DNA from: Symbiodinium natans | Lineage: Eukaryota > Sar > Dinophyceae > Suessiales > Symbiodiniaceae | DNA length: 64,000 nt | Reading direction: 5' to 3' | Assembly (NCBI GenBank): GCA_905221605.1 | Contig: CAJNDS010000857.1 | Coordinates: 549,817-613,816, forward strand | Shown: piece by piece, positions 55,200-64,000 of the stretch | Numbering within the stretch: position 1 is the stretch's first letter | How the letters are laid out: the number at the start of each line of letters is the position of its first letter | Made by a program: the position numbers and the translations under genes | The notes under the pieces: model-generated | Told to the model about the DNA's origin: nothing | Database searches by the model: none | Seen by the model: the letters and a program-made list of their open reading frames with translations, nothing else

Positions 55200-57130
55200 G
55201 TACAGGCTTTCCGGTGCTCAAGTATGCGTGATAACCACATCTCTTTGCTGCAACGGGGCCGAGCCAGGGATATTCAACTTCAGGCACTGCCAGTGACCAA
55301 AACTCAACGATAATGGCCTCTGCCAGCACGTCAGTAGGAAATGCTGCGGACACCTGGACAAGAACCGAGGAAAATGTGCACAGCTCTATGGGAGGAAAGC
55401 GGGTCTGAGAAAGAAACCACTCCGGTGCAAAGTTGAGGTGCATCGTCCTCCGCAACCTCCTCTAGCAGGCTGTCACGGCCCTGCGACGAAAGCTCACGAT
55501 GTTCATGGTGCCAATTCATGGCATTTCAATGGTCCAGGATGCGCCATGGTTCATGATGTTCATGCAATGCCCATGCGACGTGCGCCGTGTGCACCTCACG
55601 GCGGAGCATGTCACCAGCGCCAGCATGACCTGACACTCTTGAGGCTCTGAGACTCTGAGATCCGTGGTGGGTTCGCCACCATGGAATGAAAAAAGGGTGA
55701 TCGAACCCGGCCACACCGCTGCGCCACCGCACGGGAAATACTCCCGGGATCTTTGCCCCCACAAGTATTCCGAATGCCCAGTAACGCGCGTCCACACGCA
55801 TCTTAGGGCGAAAAGCATGTCTAACTGGAACAAGAAAGCCACAGTTTCGCCCCTGCACGCCAGAAAGGTCCCACCCACCAAAGTATGCTTTAAAGGGGGC
55901 CACAGTTTCCCCACTCCTGAGCTGGAAGCGTCGACATTTACGACTCCATTTGCGCCGCTCCTTTGCAAGCCGACCTCCGGTGATCTCTGAGCCTCCCGCC
56001 ACCCTCCGTCGCTGGTCCTTTCGCGCTTTTCCAGCTGTGAAGTCTAAGAGTCTAAGAGTCTGCTTAAGGCTCGCTCGACTCGCTCTCGTTACTTCAAACT
56101 GAATGATTCAAATCCGTGGCACCTCTGGACCGTTTGGGTCGGAGCGAGGGCACCGGGTGCTGCTCACCTCCGCCACTGATCCGATGTTACTGCGATGCTA
56201 ACACATCAAAAAGGTGCAACATGACGCCGAGCTAAGGGCTCAGGACGGCCGCAAGCACACTCTGAAGAGGCAGCTTGACATCCACGGCCTTTCTTAAGAC
56301 CGATGCAAGGGTAAGACCTAAGACCACACCCATGAAGCTCAATGAATGAGAAGTATAAGGCAGCAACCAGCATGCGGACTCGCTCTGGAAGGACATCGGT
56401 CACGTGGACCGCCTGGCAATCACTTCCGCTGGCAATCATGCAAGGGTCAACATGCAAGCAACTGCCGCTTTCATCCACCTCCATTCTTGCGTTGTCTGTC
56501 TCTCACCTAGAAACAGCTCCATGATTGTGGCGCAAGTTTTGAGCGATGCCCGTGGGGGCAATGCGAGAAGGCCCAGGAATGAAGCTTCGTGAGCCACAGG
56601 CCGACTGCTGCTCCAAAAGGGAAAAGGATGGGCTGGTCAGACAGGTGCCCTTACAGCCATGACGTAATTAAAAGAGCGAGCTGTGCGGGCGGCCGCACAT
56701 AAACTTACAAGAAGGAAGATTGAGGCCCACTTCTGCAGAACCGACTATTTGCTTGCTGAAGCCGACACCTCTACATCATGGATTGGGTAGCCTAGCTGCG
56801 ACGGGCTTAAGGGCGAATGCGCACGCCCGAGTCCAAGCATGCCCCAGCGAAGAAGCCGACTCTCACGTAACAGAATATAACAGGGGACTCTAAAGAATTC
56901 AGAAAGGTACGCCGCCCCGACACATCCGGCACATGCAAGAGCTGCCATGAGGATCTGTCGCAAGGCTGATCGCGCTTTCTGCACCTGAAGAATCAGAGAT
57001 GCAGAAAGGTGTGAGCTGAAAAGCAGCAAAGCACCAGAAGACAACACGCGGCTGGGCTTCTAATCGGGCTGTCCGAGCCTCCTCATTGCTTGTACCTGCA
57101 ATGGAATCCGGAAGTCTTCAATGGCAAATA
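55200..57130 (-). CDS. Scattered exon candidates of an unidentified gene
   Basis: Segments with a good acceptor and a protein-like frame, in transcription order. About 56900-56995: acceptor CTTCAG before G; VQKARSALRQILMAALACAG. About 56335-56410: acceptor TGCCAG before G; AVHVTDVLPERVRMLVAALY, then FSFIELH, which could enter a membrane. About 55240-55350: acceptor GTCCAG before G; VSAAFPTDVLAEAIIVEFWS, then LAVPEVEYPWLGPVAAKR. I cannot show that they belong to one gene, and I know no family for them. Confidence 0.3.
55690..55735 (-). other. Pol III box-like sequence
   Basis: On the minus strand GGTGGCGCAGCGG (like a tRNA A box) is followed after a few bases by GGGTTCGATCAC (like a B box) and then TTTTTT. 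The boxes are far too close for a tRNA and no cloverleaf forms. It may be a decayed tRNA-derived SINE. Confidence 0.25.
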
Positions 57131-57876
57131 ACAGGGAGGTTCTGATGGCACTGAGGGCACCCATTTCAAAGGCCAGAGCTGCACATCCATCCAAGGAGGT
57201 CTTTGCAAGCACTGGGCCTGATACGATCTGAGACTCGGCAACTTCGCCACTACGTCTGCTGGTCCAATGCCGGCAACAGTGATGGGGCTGTGCTGCGTGG
57301 TGTCTGGAGCTACGACATCTGGGAAGGGACTGTACCTAATGAGAAGTACATGTGATAGACACATGGGGGCACACGGCTAGCGAGCCAGAGCTTGCGCCGA
57401 TTCCGGGCTCGAACTTCGCAATACAGTTACAGTGACGACAGAAACTGACCCAAAAGCAAAAGAGGAACTCAAGGTTCGGGGAGGGAGGTGCGGGGTATGG
57501 TGCGACGGGTCTTGGACCTTGCGGAAGACGCGTGGGGCCTGTGTAGCAACACGCACCGCAGAAGCGTCGGCGCACCTTTTCCAAGCTTGGCCTGTTGCCA
57601 ACAGCAGCTCGAATTTCCACGGGCGCATACCGCTTGGTCAGATGCTGACATTACACGTGTGACATGTGACGCATGTGTTTCTTTCCAGCTCCAGGTGCTG
57701 TGCGCCCCTGCAACGGTGAAATTGCTCAGCTTGGGTGGTGAGACTTTTGTCTGGCTTTTTTGCTCGCCACTTTGCGCTTCGTTTGCTGTCTGCATGCTGC
57801 TGTTGCCGACCAACTCTGCAACGCTTCAAACCGCTCAAGAGACTCTTATGATCGGGATCTCTGACTGACACCGTGC

Positions 57877-60827
57877 TCACGCTGGCAATGGCGTTCTGTA
57901 CAGAGACGTGGTTGATCGCTCCGTGACAACCAAGTGCCTGGCAATCTTGCTGCACTGCGGCGTCCCATCGATGCAGCAGATGCCATGCAATGCGATGCAG
58001 TGCAGCGGATTGCCTCTGATCCGGAGAGATGCAGAGGCCTGTGATCTCTGGCCCCGGTACGCTTATTGCCGCAGTGACCTGCAGGCTTCGAAAGAGTGGC
58101 TCACGCCCAACAAACTTTACCTCCCAGATCAGGGCTGCGGCCTCCCCTTCTGGATTCAACACGACCTGGTTCTGAGCTGCTTCTGCTCTTCTGAAAGTGC
58201 AGAAACGCCGCGGCAACAAGGCAACAGTGCGTCATGGCGCATAGCCGCATAACTCTTAGGCCGGCACCACTCGGCCCGTCTCCGCATTGTCCGCAAAATC
58301 AAAGTGGGCAACGTAGATGTCACCAGCAGCACTGACCTGCGCGGCAATGCTGACAAAGAATCATTACGCTCCATCCCGGTCCAACACCTCTCCCCTCCCC
58401 CTTCAAGAGGACATAGAAAACAACAATCAGAGGAGGGGCCAAGAGACTGCAGAGCGCCCCTTTTTTGGCTTCGCGACAGCTTCGGGTGCAGCCGGAGAGC
58501 GATCGAAAATTCGGAGCAGCGGCGCATTGCACTGACATTTAGGGGCCCTGAAGTGTGCCGGAAATGCACCGGAATCCTGGAGTCTTTCAAAGCACGAAAA
58601 ATCCGAAGCCCATCCCCGAAGTAGCCGAAAGCATCCTTCTACTCCGGCTAGAGACTGGCGCACCGTCCGACCTTGCAACTCACCTGCGGCCATCAATGAG
58701 TGGGATTGCCACGTCTTGGGGTTTGGGTCCGAGACGAGCCTCTCCGGCTCGCTGCAAGAGGTTGTCTCTAAGTATGTTCTGGGATTCTGGGCTTACGCTT
58801 GAGCCGACGGAGCCTGACGGAGCTGCAAGACGCTCAGTCCAACAGTCGCGCAGCTACCAAAACTTTCACTTATTCCGCGCGCTCTCTTCCCTCTCACACT
58901 CCAGAGCATGTGGGTGGCAAAAGAGGGTGGGGCGTACTGCCAATGCCGTGGGGCCGAAGCGCCCAGAGAGTTGGGCAAAAACGCTGCAGTGAAAGACTTG
59001 CGGCCTTATGTGACACCAGGGGCATTGGATTCATTCGATGCGCTACATCACATGAAGGCCTTTGTACCGAGAGAGAGGAAGAGAGAAAAGAGAGGAAAGA
59101 GAGGAAAGAGAGGAAAGAGAGGAAAGAGAGAAAAGAGAGGAAAGAGAGAAAAGAGAGGAAAGAGAGGAAAGAGAGAAAAGAGAGAAAAGAGAGAAAAGAG
59201 AGAAAAGAGAGAAAAGAGAGAGAGAGAGAAAAAGACAAAGCAACTCCGCAGCTTCTGAGCAGCTACTCAGTCCTCGACGGGTGCTGCGTGAATCGGAGGA
59301 TGCCTCGGCACCGGGAAGCAAAGGCAGCACTTGCGGCTCACTGTGATAACTGGTACACCCCTGGCAAGTTGGGATGAAGAATTATCAGTACGTCGACTTC
59401 TTGCATCGTAGAAACGGTTCATTGCCATCTCTGCAACCTCAGGGAACAGCAAGAAACTGGCGGACAGATTGATCAGAAAGAGACAGACGGATACGTTCCA
59501 GGCGACGCCAAGTAGAGCACCGTTTGACTTGTCCACTAAGCAGCCGGCGTAGATGTTTTTCTCATCCGGAGACAAAGCTACGCCGCAAGGATGTGCAAGA
59601 GTGTTGAGGCACAGTGGGATCAACCTCACTGACTCGCAGCTTCCGACGGTGCCATACGGTGCTACTGGCTCTTCGACTTGTTGCCTGTTCTTGGGGCAGC
59701 GCAGCTGCGTCGAGGGGCTAATGGCAAAGACCGAACCACGAGGGTTCTGCAGCGAGGTCTCGCCAAAGGGCCTACAGTGCGTCAACTCTGTGCATCAAGT
59801 TTTGCCAGATTGCATACGTTAACTCTATAACCGAAGAGTTTTGCAAACCCGTCTCCCGCCCTAGAAATAATTCTCTGAGACTTTGGGCCCGCTGTCTGTG
59901 AAGTAGAGCATGCCGGTCCTCAGTGCACTTGTCCATCTGTGCTCTGTGGCTCTGCCCATCTTCCCATCTTTCCAGATTCACGCTGGGACCGGGGTCCGCT
60001 GGGGTCCGCTGGGGTCCGCTGGGGTCCGCTGGGGTCCGCTGGTCTCCGCTGGGTGCGGAGCTGCCGTGACAAGCAGAGCGAGTTTGGCCTCCGGTAAAAA
60101 GAGCGGTGAAAAAAGTCACGCTGCGCGCCGACCATCTGTGCCGCGTGCCCCAGGAACTGAGACTGCTCGTACCTCGACACAGCGCTGCGATCTGCGCGAA
60201 TAGAGTGCCACCGCACTATGACATAGCGATGTGGCGCACTCCTTGACGTAGGGGTCAATTTGGTGCGCGAAGGTGCCACCTTCTCTTTCTACCTTGGGAA
60301 ATCGGAGCACGCTGCTGGGAATGAAACATAACCTCACTGGCGGTAACGGAGCCCACTGAGCCCACTGAGCCCACTGGCGCGCAGGATCCGGAAGATCGCT
60401 TGGTGCGCCGCGTCGCACACGAAGGCCACGCCCTGACACAGGGAAGGGGCGCGAAAGCGCTTCCCGAAGGCAACGAGAATGCAAAATGAGTGCTTCTTTG
60501 TGTGCGTGTGTGGTGTGCTTTTTGTTGTGTGCTCTGTGAGTGAGGCTTGGTGACGATGATGACGATGATGGCGATGTCACGGCTGACGCTCTCAGCGTTT
60601 CCCCCCCGAGCCTGGCTGTCAAAGTCTATGCCCATAGGCTGCCCTGAGGAGTTTCCCCAAGCCTCCATCTGGAACCTGTCACTCTGGTTCTCTCTCTTCT
60701 CGGAACAATTGGATCCCAAGGACCCCAACCCGCCATGGGCCAAGGTCGGCACTCGCCATCATAGCCTTCGGCGGTTGAGTAGCGAAAGATGTCGCCCGAG
60801 GCAGACACCGCGAACAGGTCACCCGAC
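57877..60827 (-). CDS. SMP-30/strictosidine-synthase-like (APMAP-type) beta-propeller protein
   Basis: A six-bladed propeller of the SMP-30/gluconolactonase/strictosidine-synthase superfamily, often membrane-anchored or secreted hydrolases. Exons: 60766-60827 (SGDLFAVSASGDIFRYSTAE), 60612-60643 (GQPMGIDFDSQ), about 60370-60432 (GVAFVCDAAHQAIFRILRA), 59889-59918 (TGMLYFTDSG), 59549-59771 (PFGETSLQNPRGSVFAIS to LAHPCGVALSPDEKNIY), from 59437 leftward (VAEMAMNRF), about 58684-58735 (ARLGPKPQDVAIPLIDGR), 58268-58331 (GDIYVAHFDFADNAETGR), 58014-58165 (VVLNPEGEAAALIW to VPGPEITGLCISPDQR), 57877-57937 (HLVVTERSTTSLYRTPLPA, stop 57877-57879). GC donors follow 60766, 60612, 59889, 59549 and 58014. Acceptors are AG before G. 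The exon(s) between 59420 and 58735 and the N-terminus are missing from this model. A metal-binding Glu near the N-terminus, needed for lactonase activity, could not be checked. Confidence 0.78.
59074..59236. repeat. 9-bp purine repeat (GAGAGGAAA)n
   Basis: About 17 units, with GAGAGAAAA variants, inside an intron or gap of the propeller gene. Lys/Glu/Arg frames on it are compositional. Confidence 0.9.
59983..60053. repeat. 10-bp tandem repeat GGGGTCCGCT, six units
   Basis: Perfect units in an intron of the propeller gene (between exons at 59918 and about 60370). Confidence 0.95.
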
Positions 60828-60829
60828 CT

Positions 60830-61260
60830 GGTGGCCAGAAGGGAAGACTCCCAGCTTGCAGAAACAGCAGTGCTGAGTGGTGAGATCTTCTGAGTTTAGG
60901 TCGGCCCATACGTTGGCGAGGTGACCGGGTACTCATTACCGATGACCTCACTGCTGCTCCCGCACAAGCTCCGAAGAACATGATCCTTGTGGGCCTGAAG
61001 GTCATTGGACATCGCTTCTGCGTAAGGCTTTGCCTCACAACGAAGGCTTGTGGGCACTTGGGCAACGTGCAGCATGTAGCCTGAGCCGTTCACCTCACAG
61101 AAGGGCCCCCCAATGTCGGGCAATTGAACTTCTGAGCAACATACGGCCCATGGCAAGTTTGTGCAATTATCAACTGCTTTCCTCACATTCCTGACCGAAG
61201 CGAGCAATCGGAGCAGCCTCTTCGGGCCGGGGAATGGAGGCGGGGGGGGATTGAGGAGTT
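60830..61260 (-). other. Likely 5-prime part of the propeller gene, unresolved
   Basis: Minus-strand frames are open (60896-61273), but none could be joined to the first placed propeller exon. Confidence 0.25.
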
Positions 61261-61265
61261 CTAGC

Positions 61266-61530
61266 TCACACACCCGTCGAAAAGGATGTCATACGCGGTA
61301 TACGCGACGAATTGATCTCATCGTCCATGCGCTGTTTGCAGCAGTCGTCGTTCGTGATTTGCAAGATGACGTCTCGAAAATGCGTTACGGGCTGACAGTG
61401 AATGTCTAGATGCCAGAGGTGGCTGGCAGCTTCTACGACTCGCAGCAGCTGACCTCTTGTCATCTCGGGAACAAGCATGGCAGTAGGGCACCCTTTTTTC
61501 ATCCGCCTAAACTGTTTGCAGCCGACGGTG
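61266..61530 (-). CDS. Possible C-terminal exon, unidentified
   Basis: A frame reads CPTAMLVPEMTRGQLLRVVE, AASHLWHLDIHCQPVTHFRD, VILQITNDDCCKQRMDDEIN and ends FSTGV, then TGA at 61266-61268. Composition is protein-like (mixed helix and strand). It belongs to a 189-codon open frame whose upstream half looks non-coding, so an acceptor probably lies near 61510-61530. It would be the next minus-strand gene upstream of the propeller gene. No family recognised. Confidence 0.35.
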
Positions 61531-61839
61531 GACAGACCACACCAGATCACACCGGCAGCTCTCCTTTGCTTCGATGCGAGGCATTCGAGGCGTCTCTTCA
61601 AGCAAAAAGAGCTCCCGAGAATCAGCAAAGCAAAAATGCAAAAAAGAGTATCCTCTGCGACGGTGTTGCCGTTGGGAGAATGTCTTCCTGCCTTACACCA
61701 CCGTGTGGCGCAGAGGTGTTGCTTGCAGCACATCTTTTCCCCAAGATAGAGATTCGGGGGGATTTCTCGGGAATTTCGGGGGCTGGTTTGTGAGAAGCAT
61801 CCGCAGTTTGGCACCTCTGGGTTGATGTTCTTCATGGAT

Positions 61840-62000
61840 CCCTCATCTTACCGCGTCTTCAGAAAGCCGAAGATCGAGTACCTGACAGACATGGGGGGGG
61901 GGGCCTGAAAGACCAACCCTGGGAGAGGATCGCTGAACGAATCTGATGGTGCACTTCTTCCGCATGCCCATCACAGAGAAGGGCATCAGTATGAACACCT
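61840..62000. other. Spacer
   Basis: Short single-copy stretch with a G run at 61892-61901. No feature. Confidence 0.3.
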
Positions 62001-62104
62001 TAAGGTGAGAGGATCAGGGGGCGATATGATCGTCGCGGGGTCTTGAGCGGAATCGTGCCCGAGTCCTGAGCCACGATGAGGACAGCGCCCACAAGCCATG
62101 GCCT

Positions 62105-62200
62105 GAGCGGAATCGTTGCAGGGCGTTGCGCTTCTGCTCTCTGAAGTCTTCAGTGTGCTTAACAAAATGCCCTTCTTCTTCTTGAGCCCGCTCTCTAAGA
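62105..62200 (-). CDS. Charged exon candidate
   Basis: One frame reads AQEEEGHFVKHTEDFREQKR, then NALQRFRS, and ends at a GC donor (CGCTCAG then GCCATGG). The acceptor side is probably within CTTAGAGAG near 62200. A charged helix; no family. Confidence 0.35.
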
Positions 62201-62209
62201 GGTCCCCGG

Positions 62210-63760
62210 CCCGGTCTGCAGCTCCGGGAACTCCGATGTCGGCACTGGCACCGGCGCATCGGTCATCGCGCGCGCGCGCCCCTTGTGCAAGTGGAGAGGC
62301 AGAGGGAGGGAGAGAGAGGGAGAGAGAGGTCTCTTCTTCTTTTGAGGGAACCTCGCTCTGCTGAGCGGAGGAAACCACCCTGCTAGCACTACTCCCACAT
62401 TGCACTCACAGAGGCACGGGTCCCTGCTCGCAACAGCTGTATGCCAAAGGGGCAAGAGAGAGAGGCCTGCAGCGTCAGAGCATCAAGCTGCGGAACAGTG
62501 ATGACATGGGGATGCGGCTTCTTATCTTGAGGAAACCCGCAATAGTCTTCGCTCTGCAAGCGCTGTGATTGCAAAATGTATCCGGTGACAGTCGAAGGGT
62601 GCTGTGGAGCATCTGGACTTTGAGCGCTTTTCGGACTGAACTCTGCTTCCCCGATCTCTGGTTCTGCTGTTCACCGTGCTCACAATGCCACCATGTACTC
62701 TTGGGCCGAAATGTCTCAACAGCACATCTCCAGACATCTTCAGACTCTGACCCGCGACGCGTGCAGATCTGCACAAAGGGACGAAGACAGAAACCGCTTC
62801 TACAATGAGATTTCCTGTCTGGCATCCTGTGGCGTTTTCTCACTTGAGCTTTCGGGGTGGACGTCGGGAACGGGTTGTGAAGTTGCGGGGTGCTGTCATG
62901 TCGACGGGTGTTTTGATACTCTGTTCTGGGTCACTTACGAGCGCACGTCCAAGGACGTGCTAGGGGCATCGCCACATGCACAGCCAGCTCTCACTTCGCC
63001 ACGCCACCGCAGCTTTTCTAGCCTCTGGGATGAGGAGTGGACACTGAGAAAGAAAACAAAAATTCGGGCCGTTCTTGGGTGCTTTCATAGGCAGAGCGCC
63101 ACTCATCAAGTTCTGCCAACGTAGACCTGCTGATTCCTCTCTCGCTCTCTTTCTTTTCTTCTTTGCTTGAAAACAAAACTTCTTTATTTGTTCTGTCGCT
63201 CTTTCTTGGGGATGGGGAGTCCCCTTGGCAGTTGTGTCCACCCTGGGTTGGGGGTTGTCGCTTTGGGGTAGCAGTGGGGCGCAGGACCGACGTTGCCACT
63301 TTCAAGACAACCTGCAGTCCCCATTCAACACGGCCTCTCCTACCCCCAAACTCGTTTCTCTCAGGTCAACTACCACCGGAACTATCGGCAAGAGAACACA
63401 CTAAACTCTCCTTCTTCCGCTTGGGGGGTTGCGCCCCAGGGCGCAATCGGTGCGAAACCGAGTACAGCAAAATGCACAGCCAAAGTCAACTCGTGTTCCC
63501 ATAGAAACGGTTCTGTGGGGCAGGGAAGCCAAAACATGCCTATCCTGTTGGAATGAAGCATTTTACCCTGGCCCCGAATTGGGACTTCCACCATCCTTAG
63601 TTACTGGCAGAAAGCTTCCCCCCCGGTACAGAAGTCGCTGGAATGGGAACTGGCTACTCAATCGCTTTCTCTCTCACACTCAGAAAACGGACAGGCTCTC
63701 CTCCCCTGGCCTCTGCGTGCGCCTGCTTGGGAGCCGAGGGAGCCGCGCCGCCCCGAAGAC
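62210..63760. other. Unresolved; open frames on both strands
   Basis: A 143-codon plus frame (62693-63124) and minus frames 62475-62843 and 62960-63305 overlap. None has a recognised motif. An alternating CG/CA run at 62268-62280 (GCGCGCGCGCGCC) could form Z-DNA. Confidence 0.3.
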
Positions 63761-63767
63761 CTCGTGC

Positions 63768-63976
<209 letters not shown>

Positions 63977-64000
63977 TGTACATGCAAATATGCATACACA

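Noticed and set aside
55660-55760. tRNA gene
   Set aside because: The A-box-like and B-box-like words are only a few bases apart, and no acceptor stem or anticodon arm can be drawn.

Overview
The window is eukaryotic nuclear DNA and most probably comes from a dinoflagellate alga. Three things read from the sequence support this. (1) Arrays of the TTTAGGG telomere unit lie at the left. (2) In two genes whose protein families are recognisable (a MORN-repeat protein and an SMP-30/strictosidine-synthase-like beta-propeller), introns can be placed to the base because only one join restores the family motif. Most of these begin with GC instead of GT, and nearly all end AG followed by an exonic G. 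That combination is known from dinoflagellate genes. (3) All recognisable genes from about 22 to 62 kb lie on the minus strand, the one-directional arrangement typical of dinoflagellates. The species cannot be named. The introns I can place are 42-187 bp, short for Symbiodiniaceae.

Layout. 1-3.8 kb: telomeric arrays in both orientations with coding-like segments between them. The segments at 1-870 join in phase into the C-terminal part of a plus-strand membrane protein, and the telomeric arrays occupy its introns. At 3456-3542 a Lys/Glu-rich terminal exon ends in a stop codon that belongs to a 112-bp inverted-repeat element. 4.0-18.7 kb: a block of satellites: about 820-bp purine/pyrimidine units (4.0-9.4), a hexamer array (10.66-10.77), a 54-bp dyad-rich minisatellite (10.82-11.50), a telomere-derived 115-bp repeat (12.5-13.26), an AT-rich satellite whose marker spacing changes in 76-bp steps (13.3-17.65) and a 455-bp degenerate duplication (17.7-18.65). 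18.7-22 kb: microsatellites and no convincing gene.

22-62 kb: minus-strand genes broken into short exons. From left to right they are Lys/Glu/Ala- and Arg/Ser-rich low-complexity proteins (22.4-27.3), unidentified multi-exon genes (28-35.4), a coiled-coil protein (36.0-38.6), a MORN-repeat protein (39.85-41.6), a short coiled-coil protein (43.57-43.82), an RS/KD-rich protein (44.14-45.16), a Glu/Lys-rich protein (45.37-46.6), a CBS-domain exon (49.66-49.75), an unresolved gene (55.2-57.1), and the beta-propeller gene (57.88-60.83). 62-64 kb holds weak exon candidates and ends in a (TACACA)n array.

Gene models are hand-made. Where a family motif or unbroken phase fixed the splice sites I give exact exons. 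Elsewhere only single exons are reported and gene ends are unknown. The genes do not form an obvious pathway. Coiled-coil, MORN and CBS proteins suggest cytoskeletal, membrane-tethering and regulatory roles, which is inference.
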